64,000 bases of DNA from Pseudomonas fluorescens (GTDB lineage Bacteria; Pseudomonadota; Gammaproteobacteria; Pseudomonadales; Pseudomonadaceae), in the NCBI RefSeq assembly GCF_000967965.1, contig NZ_LACC01000010.1:1-64000 (forward strand), given 5' to 3'. This document shows, in pieces, positions 47,581-56,583 of this stretch. The notes below the pieces were generated by a model, which had not been told where the DNA came from, ran no database searches, and was given only the letters and a program-made list of their open reading frames with translations. A program made the position numbers and the translations under genes. How positions within the stretch are numbered: position 1 is the first letter of the stretch; each line of letters opens with the position of its first letter.

Positions 47581-48042
47581 TCACAGGTCACTTGATCTCA
47601 CCGTGTGCTTGAAATGATGCTCCCAAAGCCTGACCCCCAACCCGCCCGTCCGGTCCAGCGATGACCCCACCGTCAAATCCGTAATCAACGTCGGTTGCAA
47701 ACCCGCATCAAACAGCGCAAATCCCGCCGCCAGGCAACAGGTCTCGGTCTGCAGGCCGCACACCAGTACGCGTTCGACGTTGAGGCTTCTCAGGTAGTCG
47801 ATGGTTTCCGGTGTGGGCGCGTAGCCGTGCTTGATAAAGATGCGGTCGGCCGGGATCAGGCTGTCATCGTTCGGCGCGGGGTGCCAGCCGAGCTGTTTTT
47901 CAAAGGGGGTTATGGATTCGTCATGGCGCTCGACCGTGGCGACACTGGGCAGGGTGCCGATGAGCGCCTGGATACCGTCGATCAGCCACTGCGGTGGGGC
48001 GAAGCCGGGTTGTACGTCGATGATCAGGAGGGCTTGGCGCAT
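47581..48042 (-). CDS. Isochorismatase-family cysteine hydrolase
   Basis: A 153-residue cysteine hydrolase. The catalytic triad is visible: Asp9 in IIDVQPGF, Lys71 in IFIKHGYAP, and Cys102 in GLQTETCCLA. The protein is short for the family (about 180-200) and lacks the usual C-terminal helix after HHFKHTVRSSDL. The substrate (nicotinamide, isochorismate, a ureide or other) cannot be inferred. It is monocistronic; about 280 bases without features separate it from the next gene. Confidence 0.85.
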   Translation of the reverse strand: MRQALLIIDVQPGFAPPQWLIDGIQALIGTLPSVATVERHDESITPFEKQLGWHPAPNDDSLIPADRIFIKHGYAPTPETIDYLRSLNVERVLVCGLQTETCCLAAGFALFDAGLQPTLITDLTVGSSLDRTGGLGVRLWEHHFKHTVRSSDL

Positions 48043-48324
48043 GGGCTTCTCCGAGGGGATGGCAGTGATAGGGGCGACTGTGGATGCAAAATATTCTGGC
48101 TGGTCGCGCTGGCAGGCCAGCTGCGAAGCTCAGCCGTTACCGATGCCCATATTGCAACCATGCACATAGCGGCATTGCGCGACTGTCCATGTGACCCTAT
48201 CGTCAGATTTTACCTGCCACAAAGTGCTTTTGTGAGTTGTGGGCGTACGATGTAACTCACGTTTTCGCTGAATTCCTGGGGGAGCGAACGAAGTGACCGA
48301 GCGATGTTGAATTGGAGAAAAGTC

Positions 48325-48588
48325 ATGATTCGCAAGCACTACTTGAAAGCCCTGGCGACGCTGCTCATCGCCGCTGGCGTGCAGTGGCTGATGCTGCCCG
48401 TCTACGCGACCGAGCAGGGTGAGCAGCGACGTGAAGCTCGCGATACCAGGCAGGAAGGGCGCTCCACTGCCCGGCAAACCAAGGATGTATGCAGGAAGGG
48501 CAGTGACAAGAGCAACGTGGAATGTCGCCAGGACAAGCGCAGCACCAAGCAGGATACCCGTCGCACAGCCCGGGACATCAAGTACTGA
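48325..48588 (+). CDS. Small exported, Arg/Lys-rich protein of unknown function
   Basis: An 87-residue product. The first 28 residues (MIRKHYLKALATLLIAAGVQ...) are a signal peptide ending near VYATE. The mature part is hydrophilic, with many Arg, Lys, Gln and Asp residues and two cysteines (VCRKG and VECRQD), and it looks disordered. The ATG at 48325 has GGAGAAAAGTC before it. No family is recognised. The final stretch before the island boundary, it belongs to the core chromosome because the displaced ssrA terminator lies after it. Confidence 0.7.
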   Translation: MIRKHYLKALATLLIAAGVQWLMLPVYATEQGEQRREARDTRQEGRSTARQTKDVCRKGSDKSNVECRQDKRSTKQDTRRTARDIKY

Positions 48589-48639
48589 TCGTTAGTGTGG
48601 GTTCTGCATCAGACTGTTGCAGGGCTTGCGATGCAGCCA

Positions 48640-48672
48640 GAAACAACAAAGCCCGCACAGGGCGGGCTTCGT
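48640..48672 (-). terminator. Probable original ssrA terminator, displaced by the island
   Basis: Hairpin AAGCCCGC / GCGGGCTT with a short loop (48649-48669). On the minus strand it is followed by TTTGTTGTTTC, so it terminates leftward transcripts. It lies just left of a sequence resembling the ssrA 3' end (48685 onward), the same layout as ssrA and its present terminator at 63580-63608. It is best read as the terminator that ssrA used before the island inserted. Confidence 0.65.
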
Positions 48673-48680
48673 TGGTGTCT

Positions 48681-48710
48681 CAATTGGTGGGCCGGGGTAA
48701 TCTGAATCTG
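48681..48710. other. attL-like remnant of the ssrA 3' end
   Basis: CAATTGGTGGGCCGGGGTAA and the following TCTGAATC resemble CAAATGGTGGAGCCGGGGGG and ATTTGAAC at the ssrA 3' end (63614-63643). The longest exact shared block is GCCGGGG plus TGGTGG on its left. A one-base deletion and several changes make it a degenerate direct repeat, so the recombination core is probably short. Confidence 0.6.
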
Positions 48711-48759
48711 TTAATTAAGTTATTGATTTATAAAATTAATATCGGTTTTTGTTTTTGGC

Positions 48760-48792
48760 TGGAATACCACTTGGAATACCACCTGGAATGCC
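48760..48792. repeat. Left integrase arm-type sites, 12-bp period
   Basis: Three copies of TGGAATACCAC (the third is TGGAATGCC) occur at 48760, 48772 and 48784. The same motif occurs, also with a 12-bp period, at the right end near the integrase. This is what integrase/Xis arm binding sites look like. Confidence 0.65.
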
Positions 48793-49106
48793 GTGCGAAA
48801 TTGGCCACCCGTTTGCATTCGATCTGACCACCGATTGCATCGGAGTTGACCAGCACACTTCGTAACCATGGTTGGCAGTTAACTGCGTATAGCTGCCGGT
48901 GACGACAGGCAGAAATCGGCCAGAAGTGGGCGGTCGTCGTCCGCGACGAAGCCGTGCCTAACCGCTGCCTGGGCAGCGACATTCCCGCGGTAGGGCTGAT
49001 CGGCGGCTACGACAAAGACCGCACAGCCCTGCCCGAGCGCCACGGGATTCTGCATCACAGCGTAGCGCGCGCCTGGACGGAGCGAGGCTTGGGCTAAACG
49101 TGCGCC

Positions 49107-49198
49107 GTAGGATGTGTTGAGCGAAGCGATACCCATCGGCAGCGATCGCGGCAACAGCAAAAACAATGATGGGTATCACGCAGCTCAACTGATCCTAC
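49107..49198. repeat. REP-like inverted repeat of a type foreign to the host
   Basis: Two 31-base units, GTAGGATGTGTTGAGCGAAG... and its inverted partner, with about 25 of 31 positions matching, enclose 30 bases. The sequence differs from both REP families of the core. Similar GTAGGAT...GATACCCATC units are known from other gammaproteobacteria, so it probably arrived with the island. It lies just upstream of hsdR. Confidence 0.6.
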
Positions 49199-49292
49199 GA
49201 ACTACGAACGCAGGCCCTTTCCAGCTAACATGTGGCGAATCACAATAGTCATGTTTTACTACGGGCCATATGAAGATCGCAGAGCACCATCA

Positions 49293-52200
49293 ATGAGTGA
49301 GCAAAGAATCGAACAAGGCTTTATAGACAAGCTAGTTGAGCTCAAATACACCTACCGCCCAGATATCAGAGACCGCGCCTCACTGGAGCGCAACTTTCGC
49401 GATAAATTCGAGGCACTCAACCGCGTTCGCCTCACTGATGGCGAATTCGCACGCCTGCTCGACGAGATCGTCACCCCTGATGTGTTTGCGGCGGCGCGCA
49501 CCCTGCGCGAGCGTAATGCGTTCACCCGCGAAGACGGCACTCCTCTGAACTACACACTGGTCAACATCAAAGACTGGTGCAAAAACACCTTTGAGGTGGT
49601 TAACCAGCTACGCATCAACACCGACAACAGCCACCACCGCTTCGACGTCCTAATCCTTATCAATGGTGTTCCGTGCGTTCAAGTGGAACTCAAAACGCTG
49701 GGTATCAACCCGCGGCGCGCCATGGAGCAGATCGTCGAATACAAAAACGACCCCGGCAACGGCTACACCAAAACGCTGCTGTGCTTCCTGCAATTGTTCA
49801 TCGTCAGCAACCGCGACAACACCTACTACTTCGCCAATAATAGCGCCCGTCATTTCTCGTTTAACGCTGATGAGCGCTTCTTGCCCATATATCAGTTTGC
49901 TGACGAGGCAAATAAAAAGATTACCTACCTCGACAGCTTCGCCGAGACCTTCCTCGTCAAATGTACGCTTGGCCAAACACTTAGCCGCTACATGGTGCTC
50001 ATTGCCAGCGAGCAAAAGCTCATGATGATGCGCCCGTACCAAGTCTATGCAGTCAAAGCCATCGTCGAGTGCATCCAGCAAAACTGCGGCAATGGCTATA
50101 TCTGGCACACCACCGGCAGCGGCAAAACGCTCACGTCCTTCAAAGCCTCTACCTTGCTCAAGGACACCCCAGAGATCGAGAAATGTCTCTTTGTGGTGGA
50201 CCGCAAAGACCTCGACCGCCAGACCCGTGAAGAATTCAACAAGTTCCAGGAAGGCTGCGTCGAAGAAAACACCAACACCGCTGCGCTGGTGCGTCGGCTG
50301 CTGTCCGAGGACTACGCTGACAAAGTTATCGTCACCACCATCCAGAAGCTCGGCCTCGCCCTGGATGAAAACAGTAGACGTAACAAGCAGCGCAAACGGA
50401 ACGACCAGCTCACCTACAAAGAGCAGTTGGCCCCACTGCGCGACAAACGCATTGTGTTCATCTTCGATGAATGCCATCGCTCCCAGTTTGGCGAGAACCA
50501 CAAAGCCATCAAGGAGTTCTTCCCCAAAGCCCAGCTCTTTGGCTTTACCGGCACGCCCATCTTCGAAGAAAACGCCTCACGCGTAAAAGTGGAAGACCAG
50601 CAGGCCTCTTACCAAACCACAGAAGAGCTTTTTCAGAAGCAGTTGCACGCTTACACCATCACCCACGCTATTGAAGACGCCAACGTGCTGCGCTTCCATA
50701 TCGATTACTTTAAACCAGAGGGCAAAAAAATGCCCAAGCCTGGGGAAGGTTTGGCCAAGCGAGCCGTAATCGAAGCCATCCTCGCTAAGCACGACATGGC
50801 CACCTCCCAGCGTCGTTTCAATGCCATTTTGGCTACGGCCAGCATCAACGACGCCATCGAATACCATAGCCTGTTTGCCGAGTTGCAACATGCCAAACAA
50901 CTGGCCGAACCTGACTACCCGCTGCTGAATATCGCCTGTGTATTCTCGCCGCCAGCTGAAGGCAATGCGGACGTAAAGCAGATTCAGGAAGACCTGCCGC
51001 AAGAAAAGCAGGACAACGAAGAAGACCCAGAAAGCAAAAAAGCAGCGCTCAAAGCCATCCTGGGTAGCTACAACGCCCGTTATGGCAGCAACCACAGCAT
51101 CAGCGAGTTCGACCTCTATTACCAAGACGTGCAAAAGCGCATCAAAGACCAACAGTGGCCCAATGCTGACCACCCACATACGCAGAAAATCGACATCACC
51201 ATCGTGGTCGACATGCTGCTCACTGGCTTCGATTCCAAATACCTGAACACGCTCTACGTGGACAAAAAACTCAAGTACCACGGTTTGATCCAGGCGTTCT
51301 CGCGTACCAACCGCGTACTTAACAGCACCAAGCCCTACGGCAACATTCTTGACTTCCGCCAGCAGCAAGATGCTGTAGATATCGCGATTACCCGGTTCTC
51401 CGGCGAACAATCCGGCAAACAGGCCCGCGAAATCTGGCTAGTTGACAAGGCTCCCGTAGTTATTGAAAAACTACAGGCTGCCGTGCAAAAGCTTGATGAC
51501 TTTATGCAATCGCAAGGCGTGGCCTGCGCACCGGAGGCCGTGAATAACCTAAAAGGAGACGATGCCCGCGCTGCTTTTATTAGCCACTTCAAGGAAGTGC
51601 AGCGTCTCAAAACCCAGCTTGACCAATATACCGACCTCACTGAAGACAACGCCGCTGCCATTGAGCACATCCTGCCCAAGGAAAACCTGCTGGGCTTTCG
51701 CGGTGCTTATTTGGAAACAGCCCAGCGCCTCAAGGCTCAGCAAGATAAGCACAGCAAAGACAAAGATGGCAAAGCCAATGCAGTTGACCAGCTCGATTTC
51801 GAGTTCGTGCTCTTCGCCTCCACCGTTATTGACTACGACTACATCGTGGGGCTGATGTCACGCTTCTCGCAGCAAGAGCCCAGCAAGCAGAAAATGAGCC
51901 GCGAACAGCTGATTGGCCTGATTCAGGCTGATGCCAAGTTTATCAACGAGCGCGAGGACATTGCCGCCTATATCGCTACTCTTAAGGCCGGTGAGGGGCT
52001 GAGCGAAACCGCTATCCGGGACGGCTATAGCCGCTTCAAGCAACACAAAGACACCGCCGAACTCGCCGCTATCGCAGACAAACACAACCTGGCCCCAGCA
52101 GCCTTACAAGGTTTTGTGGATGGCATTCTGCAACGCATGATCTTCGACGGCGACCAGCTAAGTGACCTGATGGCCCCGCTCGACCTCGGCTGGAAAGCAC

Positions 52201-52301
52201 GCGCCCAAGCAGAGCTGGCGTTGATGAAAGAACTCCACGACCTACTTATTAAACGCGCCCAAGGCCGCGAAATATCAGGACTTAGCGCGTATGAGCAGTA
52301 A
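49293..52301 (+). CDS. hsdR: Type I restriction enzyme HsdR (endonuclease/translocase)
   Basis: A 1002-residue restriction subunit. The N-terminal PD-(D/E)xK nuclease is FDVLILINGVPCVQVELKT (Asp118, Glu132, Lys134). The SF2 motor follows with Walker A TTGSGKT (Lys278), DECH at Asp392, FTGTP and the C-terminal VVDMLLTGFDSKYLNTLYVD and IQAFSRTNRV motifs. All catalytic residues are present, so it should be active. The start is the ATG at 49293; the frame continues upstream to 49230 but without a ribosome site. The end overlaps hsdS by 11 bases. The gene order R-S-X-M is unusual. Confidence 0.96.
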   Translation: MSEQRIEQGFIDKLVELKYTYRPDIRDRASLERNFRDKFEALNRVRLTDGEFARLLDEIVTPDVFAAARTLRERNAFTREDGTPLNYTLVNIKDWCKNTFEVVNQLRINTDNSHHRFDVLILINGVPCVQVELKTLGINPRRAMEQIVEYKNDPGNGYTKTLLCFLQLFIVSNRDNTYYFANNSARHFSFNADERFLPIYQFADEANKKITYLDSFAETFLVKCTLGQTLSRYMVLIASEQKLMMMRPYQVYAVKAIVECIQQNCGNGYIWHTTGSGKTLTSFKASTLLKDTPEIEKCLFVVDRKDLDRQTREEFNKFQEGCVEENTNTAALVRRLLSEDYADKVIVTTIQKLGLALDENSRRNKQRKRNDQLTYKEQLAPLRDKRIVFIFDECHRSQFGENHKAIKEFFPKAQLFGFTGTPIFEENASRVKVEDQQASYQTTEELFQKQLHAYTITHAIEDANVLRFHIDYFKPEGKKMPKPGEGLAKRAVIEAILAKHDMATSQRRFNAILATASINDAIEYHSLFAELQHAKQLAEPDYPLLNIACVFSPPAEGNADVKQIQEDLPQEKQDNEEDPESKKAALKAILGSYNARYGSNHSISEFDLYYQDVQKRIKDQQWPNADHPHTQKIDITIVVDMLLTGFDSKYLNTLYVDKKLKYHGLIQAFSRTNRVLNSTKPYGNILDFRQQQDAVDIAITRFSGEQSGKQAREIWLVDKAPVVIEKLQAAVQKLDDFMQSQGVACAPEAVNNLKGDDARAAFISHFKEVQRLKTQLDQYTDLTEDNAAAIEHILPKENLLGFRGAYLETAQRLKAQQDKHSKDKDGKANAVDQLDFEFVLFASTVIDYDYIVGLMSRFSQQEPSKQKMSREQLIGLIQADAKFINEREDIAAYIATLKAGEGLSETAIRDGYSRFKQHKDTAELAAIADKHNLAPAALQGFVDGILQRMIFDGDQLSDLMAPLDLGWKARAQAELALMKELHDLLIKRAQGREISGLSAYEQ

Positions 52302-53511
52302 GACAAATACAACCAGTTCGATGGAAGACAGCACGCCCACGCTGGTGCCGAAACTGCGGTTTCCGGAGTTTCGGCAGGCAGAGGGCTGGAAGTTTACCCC
52401 TCTAAATCGCTTGGCGATTCGTGCTAAACAGAAAAATCGAGACGAAAAAATTGATCGTGTGCTAACCAATTCTGCTGAATTTGGTGTAGTAGATCAGAGA
52501 GATTTTTTTGATAAGGACATCGCTACGCAAGGAAAACTTGAAGGCTATTTTGTTGTTGGGCTGGGCTGCTACGTCTACAACCCACGCATATCGTCAACAG
52601 CGCCAGTAGGCCCCATATCAAAGAACAAAATTGGCACAGGAGTAATGTCGCCGCTGTATACAGTCTTTAAATTCAAAGACGATAGGAACGATTTTTACGA
52701 ACATTTTTTCAAGACTACCGGCTGGCACACCTATATGCGGCAGGCATCTAGCACTGGTGCACGCCACGATAGGATGGCCATATCAAGCGACGACTTTATG
52801 GCAATGCCTTTGCCTGTGTCGTCACCAGACGAACAACAAAAAATCGCTGATTGTCTGAATTCACTGGACGCATTGATAGTCGCTCAACGCAGCAAAGTGG
52901 ACGCGCTCAAGACCCATAAAGAAGGGCTGCTGCAGCAGCTTTTCCCACGCGAAGGCGAAACCCAACCTAATCTGCGCTTTTCTGGCTTCCGAGAATCATG
53001 GATCGTAAATAAGCTCGATAGTCTTTGCATCAGTATTTCATCGGGTCGAGATAAGCTCAATCCTGAAGGAGCTTTTGATCTTTACGGATCGACTAGCATC
53101 ATCGGAAAAACGACAAGCCCAAGCTTTAGCGGCGAACGAATACTAATCGCCAGAGTTGGAGCAAATGCTGGCCTATTAACCAAAGCAAAAGGTTCGTTTG
53201 GCGTAACTGACAATACTATTGTGGTCAGCCTAAAGCCTTCAATCAATATTGATTTTATCTTTTACTACCTGGAAAGCATCAATATAAACAGACTCATCTT
53301 CGGTTCGGGTCAGCCACTAATAACTGGAAGTATCTTAAAAAAACTGCCAATTCTGGTGCCATCCGATCTGGAACAACGAAAGATCTCTGCCTGCCTGTCA
53401 TCACTTGGTGACCTGATCGTTACCCAAAGTCTTAAGCTTGAAGCCATAAAGGCCCACAAAATGGGCTTGATGCAGCAGCTCTTCCCATTATTTGCAGAGA
53501 TCGACGTCTGA
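52291..53511 (+). CDS. hsdS: Type I specificity subunit HsdS
   Basis: HsdS recognises the bipartite DNA target for modification and cleavage. The 406-residue protein has two target-recognition domains (about residues 20-190 and 215-380), each followed by a conserved helical dimer region: LPVSSPDEQQKIADCLNSLD with LKTHKEGLLQQLFPR, and its counterpart LVPSDLEQRKISACLSSLG with IKAHKMGLMQQLFP. The two repeats are clearly related and intact. The target cannot be read. Codon use is noticeably more AT-rich than the core. The stop shares a base with the next start (TGATG). Confidence 0.95.
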   Translation: MSSKTNTTSSMEDSTPTLVPKLRFPEFRQAEGWKFTPLNRLAIRAKQKNRDEKIDRVLTNSAEFGVVDQRDFFDKDIATQGKLEGYFVVGLGCYVYNPRISSTAPVGPISKNKIGTGVMSPLYTVFKFKDDRNDFYEHFFKTTGWHTYMRQASSTGARHDRMAISSDDFMAMPLPVSSPDEQQKIADCLNSLDALIVAQRSKVDALKTHKEGLLQQLFPREGETQPNLRFSGFRESWIVNKLDSLCISISSGRDKLNPEGAFDLYGSTSIIGKTTSPSFSGERILIARVGANAGLLTKAKGSFGVTDNTIVVSLKPSINIDFIFYYLESININRLIFGSGQPLITGSILKKLPILVPSDLEQRKISACLSSLGDLIVTQSLKLEAIKAHKMGLMQQLFPLFAEIDV

Positions 53512-54635
53512 TGCCTTCTTCTTTTGCTAATTTAACGAATTTAGCACTCCACTTACGAGATGCATTGAATACTAAAAAAATTGTTATTCTCTACGCTTTC
53601 AATGGCACTGGAAAAACACGTCTTTCTACAACATTCAAAGACCTTGGCAAGATTGATGGCGAGCCTGACACACTTTATTTCAACGCATTCACCGAGGACC
53701 TGTTTTACTGGGATAATGACCTTGAGGAAGACCGAGAGCGGAAGCTTAAAATAAACCGCAACTCGCGGTTCATCACCGCACTGTGGGAGCTGGAGATGGA
53801 AACGCGAATTCGCCCGTTTCTTGCTCGCTATGCGGACTTCGACTTCCGAATTGACACCGAAAATTGGGAAGTTGTCTTTTCTCGAAAAATACCTAATCCA
53901 AACTTCGATGAGAACGCAACCAGCCCTCTAGAAGAACGCACCAAGATGGAAACTCATATTAAAATTTCCCGAGGTGAAGAAAATATCTTCATCTGGTGCT
54001 TCTTTCTCGCCGTTGTTCAGTTAGTGCTGGATGACACAGAATCTTATAGCTGGGTAAAGTACATTTATATCGACGATCCAATCTCCTCTCTCGACGAGCA
54101 TAACGCAATAACCGTTGCCAATCATCTGGCGCAATTGTTAACCAAAACAGACAAGATGCCTAGAACAGTTATTTCATCGCACCATGTTCTCTTCTTTAAC
54201 GTCCTAAGCAACGAACTGAAGAAGAAGGCCTATCGTCACTTTGTCAAAAAGGGGGCGGCTCCAGAAAACTATATCCTTGAGGACACAACCAGCAAGCCAT
54301 TCCTACACCACCTTGCGACACTGGCTGAACTTAATGAGTCAATTGCCACAGGTGCCATATATACGCACCACTTCAACATGCTGCGCCGCGTAATGGAGCA
54401 AACAGCGAATTTTTTCGACTTGAATAGCTGGGATGACTGCATCAAAATTGAGAATGATGACCAAGATAAAACTTTACACAAAAGAATCATTGATCTAATG
54501 AGTCATGGCGATTATTCGATATACGAGCCGAGGGAAATGATGGGCGAAAACAAAGAGCACTTCCAAAAAATCTTCAGAAACTTTATTGCCACTTACCCTT
54601 TTAACGAAGCGCTGTTTTCCAGCGAAACGAATTAA
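53511..54635 (+). CDS. PrrC-like ABC-type ATPase, candidate anticodon nuclease
   Basis: A 374-residue protein between hsdS and hsdM. The N-terminal part is an ABC/RecF-type ATPase: Walker A FNGTGKT (Lys35), signature ISRGEENIFIW (residues 152-162), Walker B YIYIDDPISSLD (Asp188/Asp189) and switch VISSHH (His224/His225), as in PrrC and RloC. The C-terminal 140 residues contain Arg292-x3-Glu296 and a later His332 (or His323), reminiscent of the Arg-Glu-His triad of PrrC, the tRNA-Lys anticodon nuclease. PrrC also sits directly after hsdS, and its length is close (396). It may be an abortive-infection effector held in check by the R-M complex. Nuclease activity is inferred. Confidence 0.75.
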   Translation: MPSSFANLTNLALHLRDALNTKKIVILYAFNGTGKTRLSTTFKDLGKIDGEPDTLYFNAFTEDLFYWDNDLEEDRERKLKINRNSRFITALWELEMETRIRPFLARYADFDFRIDTENWEVVFSRKIPNPNFDENATSPLEERTKMETHIKISRGEENIFIWCFFLAVVQLVLDDTESYSWVKYIYIDDPISSLDEHNAITVANHLAQLLTKTDKMPRTVISSHHVLFFNVLSNELKKKAYRHFVKKGAAPENYILEDTTSKPFLHHLATLAELNESIATGAIYTHHFNMLRRVMEQTANFFDLNSWDDCIKIENDDQDKTLHKRIIDLMSHGDYSIYEPREMMGENKEHFQKIFRNFIATYPFNEALFSSETN

Positions 54636-54640
54636 TCACT

Positions 54641-56260
54641 ATGACCGAAAACCAAAAGAAACTCGGAAAAACCCTATGGGCCATTGCCGATCAATTGCGC
54701 GGAGCTATGGATGCGGATGATTTTCGCGACTATATGCTGTCCTTCCTCTTCCTTCGTTACCTCTCCGACAACTATGAAATAGCGGCGAAGAAGGAACTTG
54801 GAAAAGACTATCCAGAGTTGCCCACTGACGCCTTGCTAAAAACGGGGGCAGCGACTCCTCTTCAAGTCTGGTATGAGGAGAACAAGGCGGACATCCCCGC
54901 CTTCGAGAAGCAGATGCGCCGCAAAGTGCATTACGTCATCGAGCCGGCACATCTATGGAACAGCATCGCCAATATGGCACGCACTCAGGACGATGATCTG
55001 CTCACTACGCTGCAAGCGGGCTTTAAATACATCGAAACCGAGTCCTTTGAGAGCACCTTCCAAGGCCTTTTCTCGGAAATCGATCTGGGGTCCCCCAAGC
55101 TGGGCAGGAGCTATACGGAGCGCAACACTAAGCTCTGCACCATCATCCAAAAGATCGCCGAGGGCCTAGCAGACTTTTCCACAGATAGTGATGCACTGGG
55201 CGATGCTTACGAATACCTGATCGGCCAGTTTGCCGCTGGTTCAGGCAAGAAGGCGGGCGAGTTCTACACCCCCCAACAAATTTCCGACATCCTTTCCGCT
55301 ATAGTCACCCTTGACAGCCAAAACCCCAAAACCGGGCCCAAAAAGCGCTTGGAAAGTGTGTTGGACTTCGCCTGCGGTTCCGGCTCGCTGCTGCTTAACG
55401 TGCGCAAGCGCATGGGGCAGCATGGCATTGGCAAGATTTATGGCCAGGAAAAGAACATCACCACCTATAACTTGGCCCGCATGAACATGCTGCTGCACGG
55501 GGTGAAGGACACCGAGTTCGCGATTTACCATGGCGACACTTTGAGCAACGACTGGGGCATTCTACGCGAGCTAAACCCTGCTAAAAAACCCACGTTTGAT
55601 GCCATTGTCGCTAACCCGCCCTTCAGCTACCGCTGGGACCCCACGGAAGCCCTGGCCGATGACGTGCGCTTCAAAAACCACGGACTAGCACCTAAATCGG
55701 CTGCCGACTTTGCCTTTCTGCTGCATGGCTTTCACTTTTTGAAAGACGAAGGCGTGATGGCCATCATCCTGCCCCACGGTGTGTTATTCCGTGGCGGTGC
55801 TGAAGAGCGCATCCGCACCAAACTGCTAAAAGACGGCCACATCGATACCGTGATCGGCTTGCCATCTAACCTGTTTTATTCCACAGGTATCCCTGTCTGC
55901 ATTCTTGTGCTCAAGAAGTGCAAGCAACCGGACGACGTGTTGTTTATCAACGGGGCTGAACACTTCATCAAAGGTAAGCGCCAGAACCAACTGACCGATG
56001 AGAACATCGCCAAGATCATCGATACTTACCAGTTCCGTAAAGAGGAGCCCCGCTATGCTCGTAGGGTGGAGATGGGGGAGATTGAAAAGAACGGCTACAA
56101 CCTGAATATTTCCCGCTACATCACTACCGCGAGCGCAGAGACAGACATTAACCTACAAGCCGTGAATGACAAACTGGCTACGTTAGAAGAAACCATTCAA
56201 GCGGCACGGGACAAACACAATGTGTTTCTGAAAGAGCTGGGCCTGCCATGCTTAATGTGA
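54641..56260 (+). CDS. hsdM: Type I DNA methyltransferase subunit HsdM
   Basis: HsdM transfers methyl from S-adenosylmethionine to adenine at the HsdS site. The 539-residue protein has an N-terminal helical domain (KTLWAIADQLRGAMDADDFRDYMLSFLFLRYL), the SAM-binding motif DFACGSGSLL (Asp242) and the catalytic NPPF (Asn325-Phe328) for N6-adenine methylation. The length is normal. The start is the ATG five bases after the preceding stop. Because HsdM is last rather than first, the restriction and effector genes are transcribed before the methylase, which is unusual. Confidence 0.96.
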   Translation: MTENQKKLGKTLWAIADQLRGAMDADDFRDYMLSFLFLRYLSDNYEIAAKKELGKDYPELPTDALLKTGAATPLQVWYEENKADIPAFEKQMRRKVHYVIEPAHLWNSIANMARTQDDDLLTTLQAGFKYIETESFESTFQGLFSEIDLGSPKLGRSYTERNTKLCTIIQKIAEGLADFSTDSDALGDAYEYLIGQFAAGSGKKAGEFYTPQQISDILSAIVTLDSQNPKTGPKKRLESVLDFACGSGSLLLNVRKRMGQHGIGKIYGQEKNITTYNLARMNMLLHGVKDTEFAIYHGDTLSNDWGILRELNPAKKPTFDAIVANPPFSYRWDPTEALADDVRFKNHGLAPKSAADFAFLLHGFHFLKDEGVMAIILPHGVLFRGGAEERIRTKLLKDGHIDTVIGLPSNLFYSTGIPVCILVLKKCKQPDDVLFINGAEHFIKGKRQNQLTDENIAKIIDTYQFRKEEPRYARRVEMGEIEKNGYNLNISRYITTASAETDINLQAVNDKLATLEETIQAARDKHNVFLKELGLPCLM

Positions 56261-56583
56261 ACCGCGAGACGACTCAACGAATTAGCACAACAAGGCACTA
56301 AATAGAGAATAATGCCTCGTTATGCGTCTACAAATAACTGAAAGATTAAAAGGGGACGATTTATTTATAGGGCCGACCGGCCGCTTTTGGCCGGTTTATG
56401 CCTATCGGTACCCTCGGCATCGGGGGAGCGTTCAGCTAGGGACGATACTGCGAATGATACTGTACTGTAAAACTAGCGATACCATCACCGTAACTGAGGT
56501 TTAAGTGATCAAGCGACACGAACTCGCCGGTTGGGCGACTCGCGGTAACAGCAAGCGATTCAAGGCCAAATTAGAATGGCCGC
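56261..56583. other. Gene-free stretch after hsdM
   Basis: About 320 bases without a convincing gene. A 60-codon frame at 56322-56504 has no ribosome site and no recognisable content. The segment CGGCCGCTTTTGGCCG near 56378 is a common Pseudomonas-type intergenic motif and forms a hairpin. No clear terminator is visible after hsdM. Confidence 0.5.

Noticed and set aside
48879..49166. 95-codon minus-strand frame in the left island boundary
   Set aside because: It includes the common intergenic motif of the CCACTTCTGGCCGATTTCTGC kind and has no domain; more likely non-coding.
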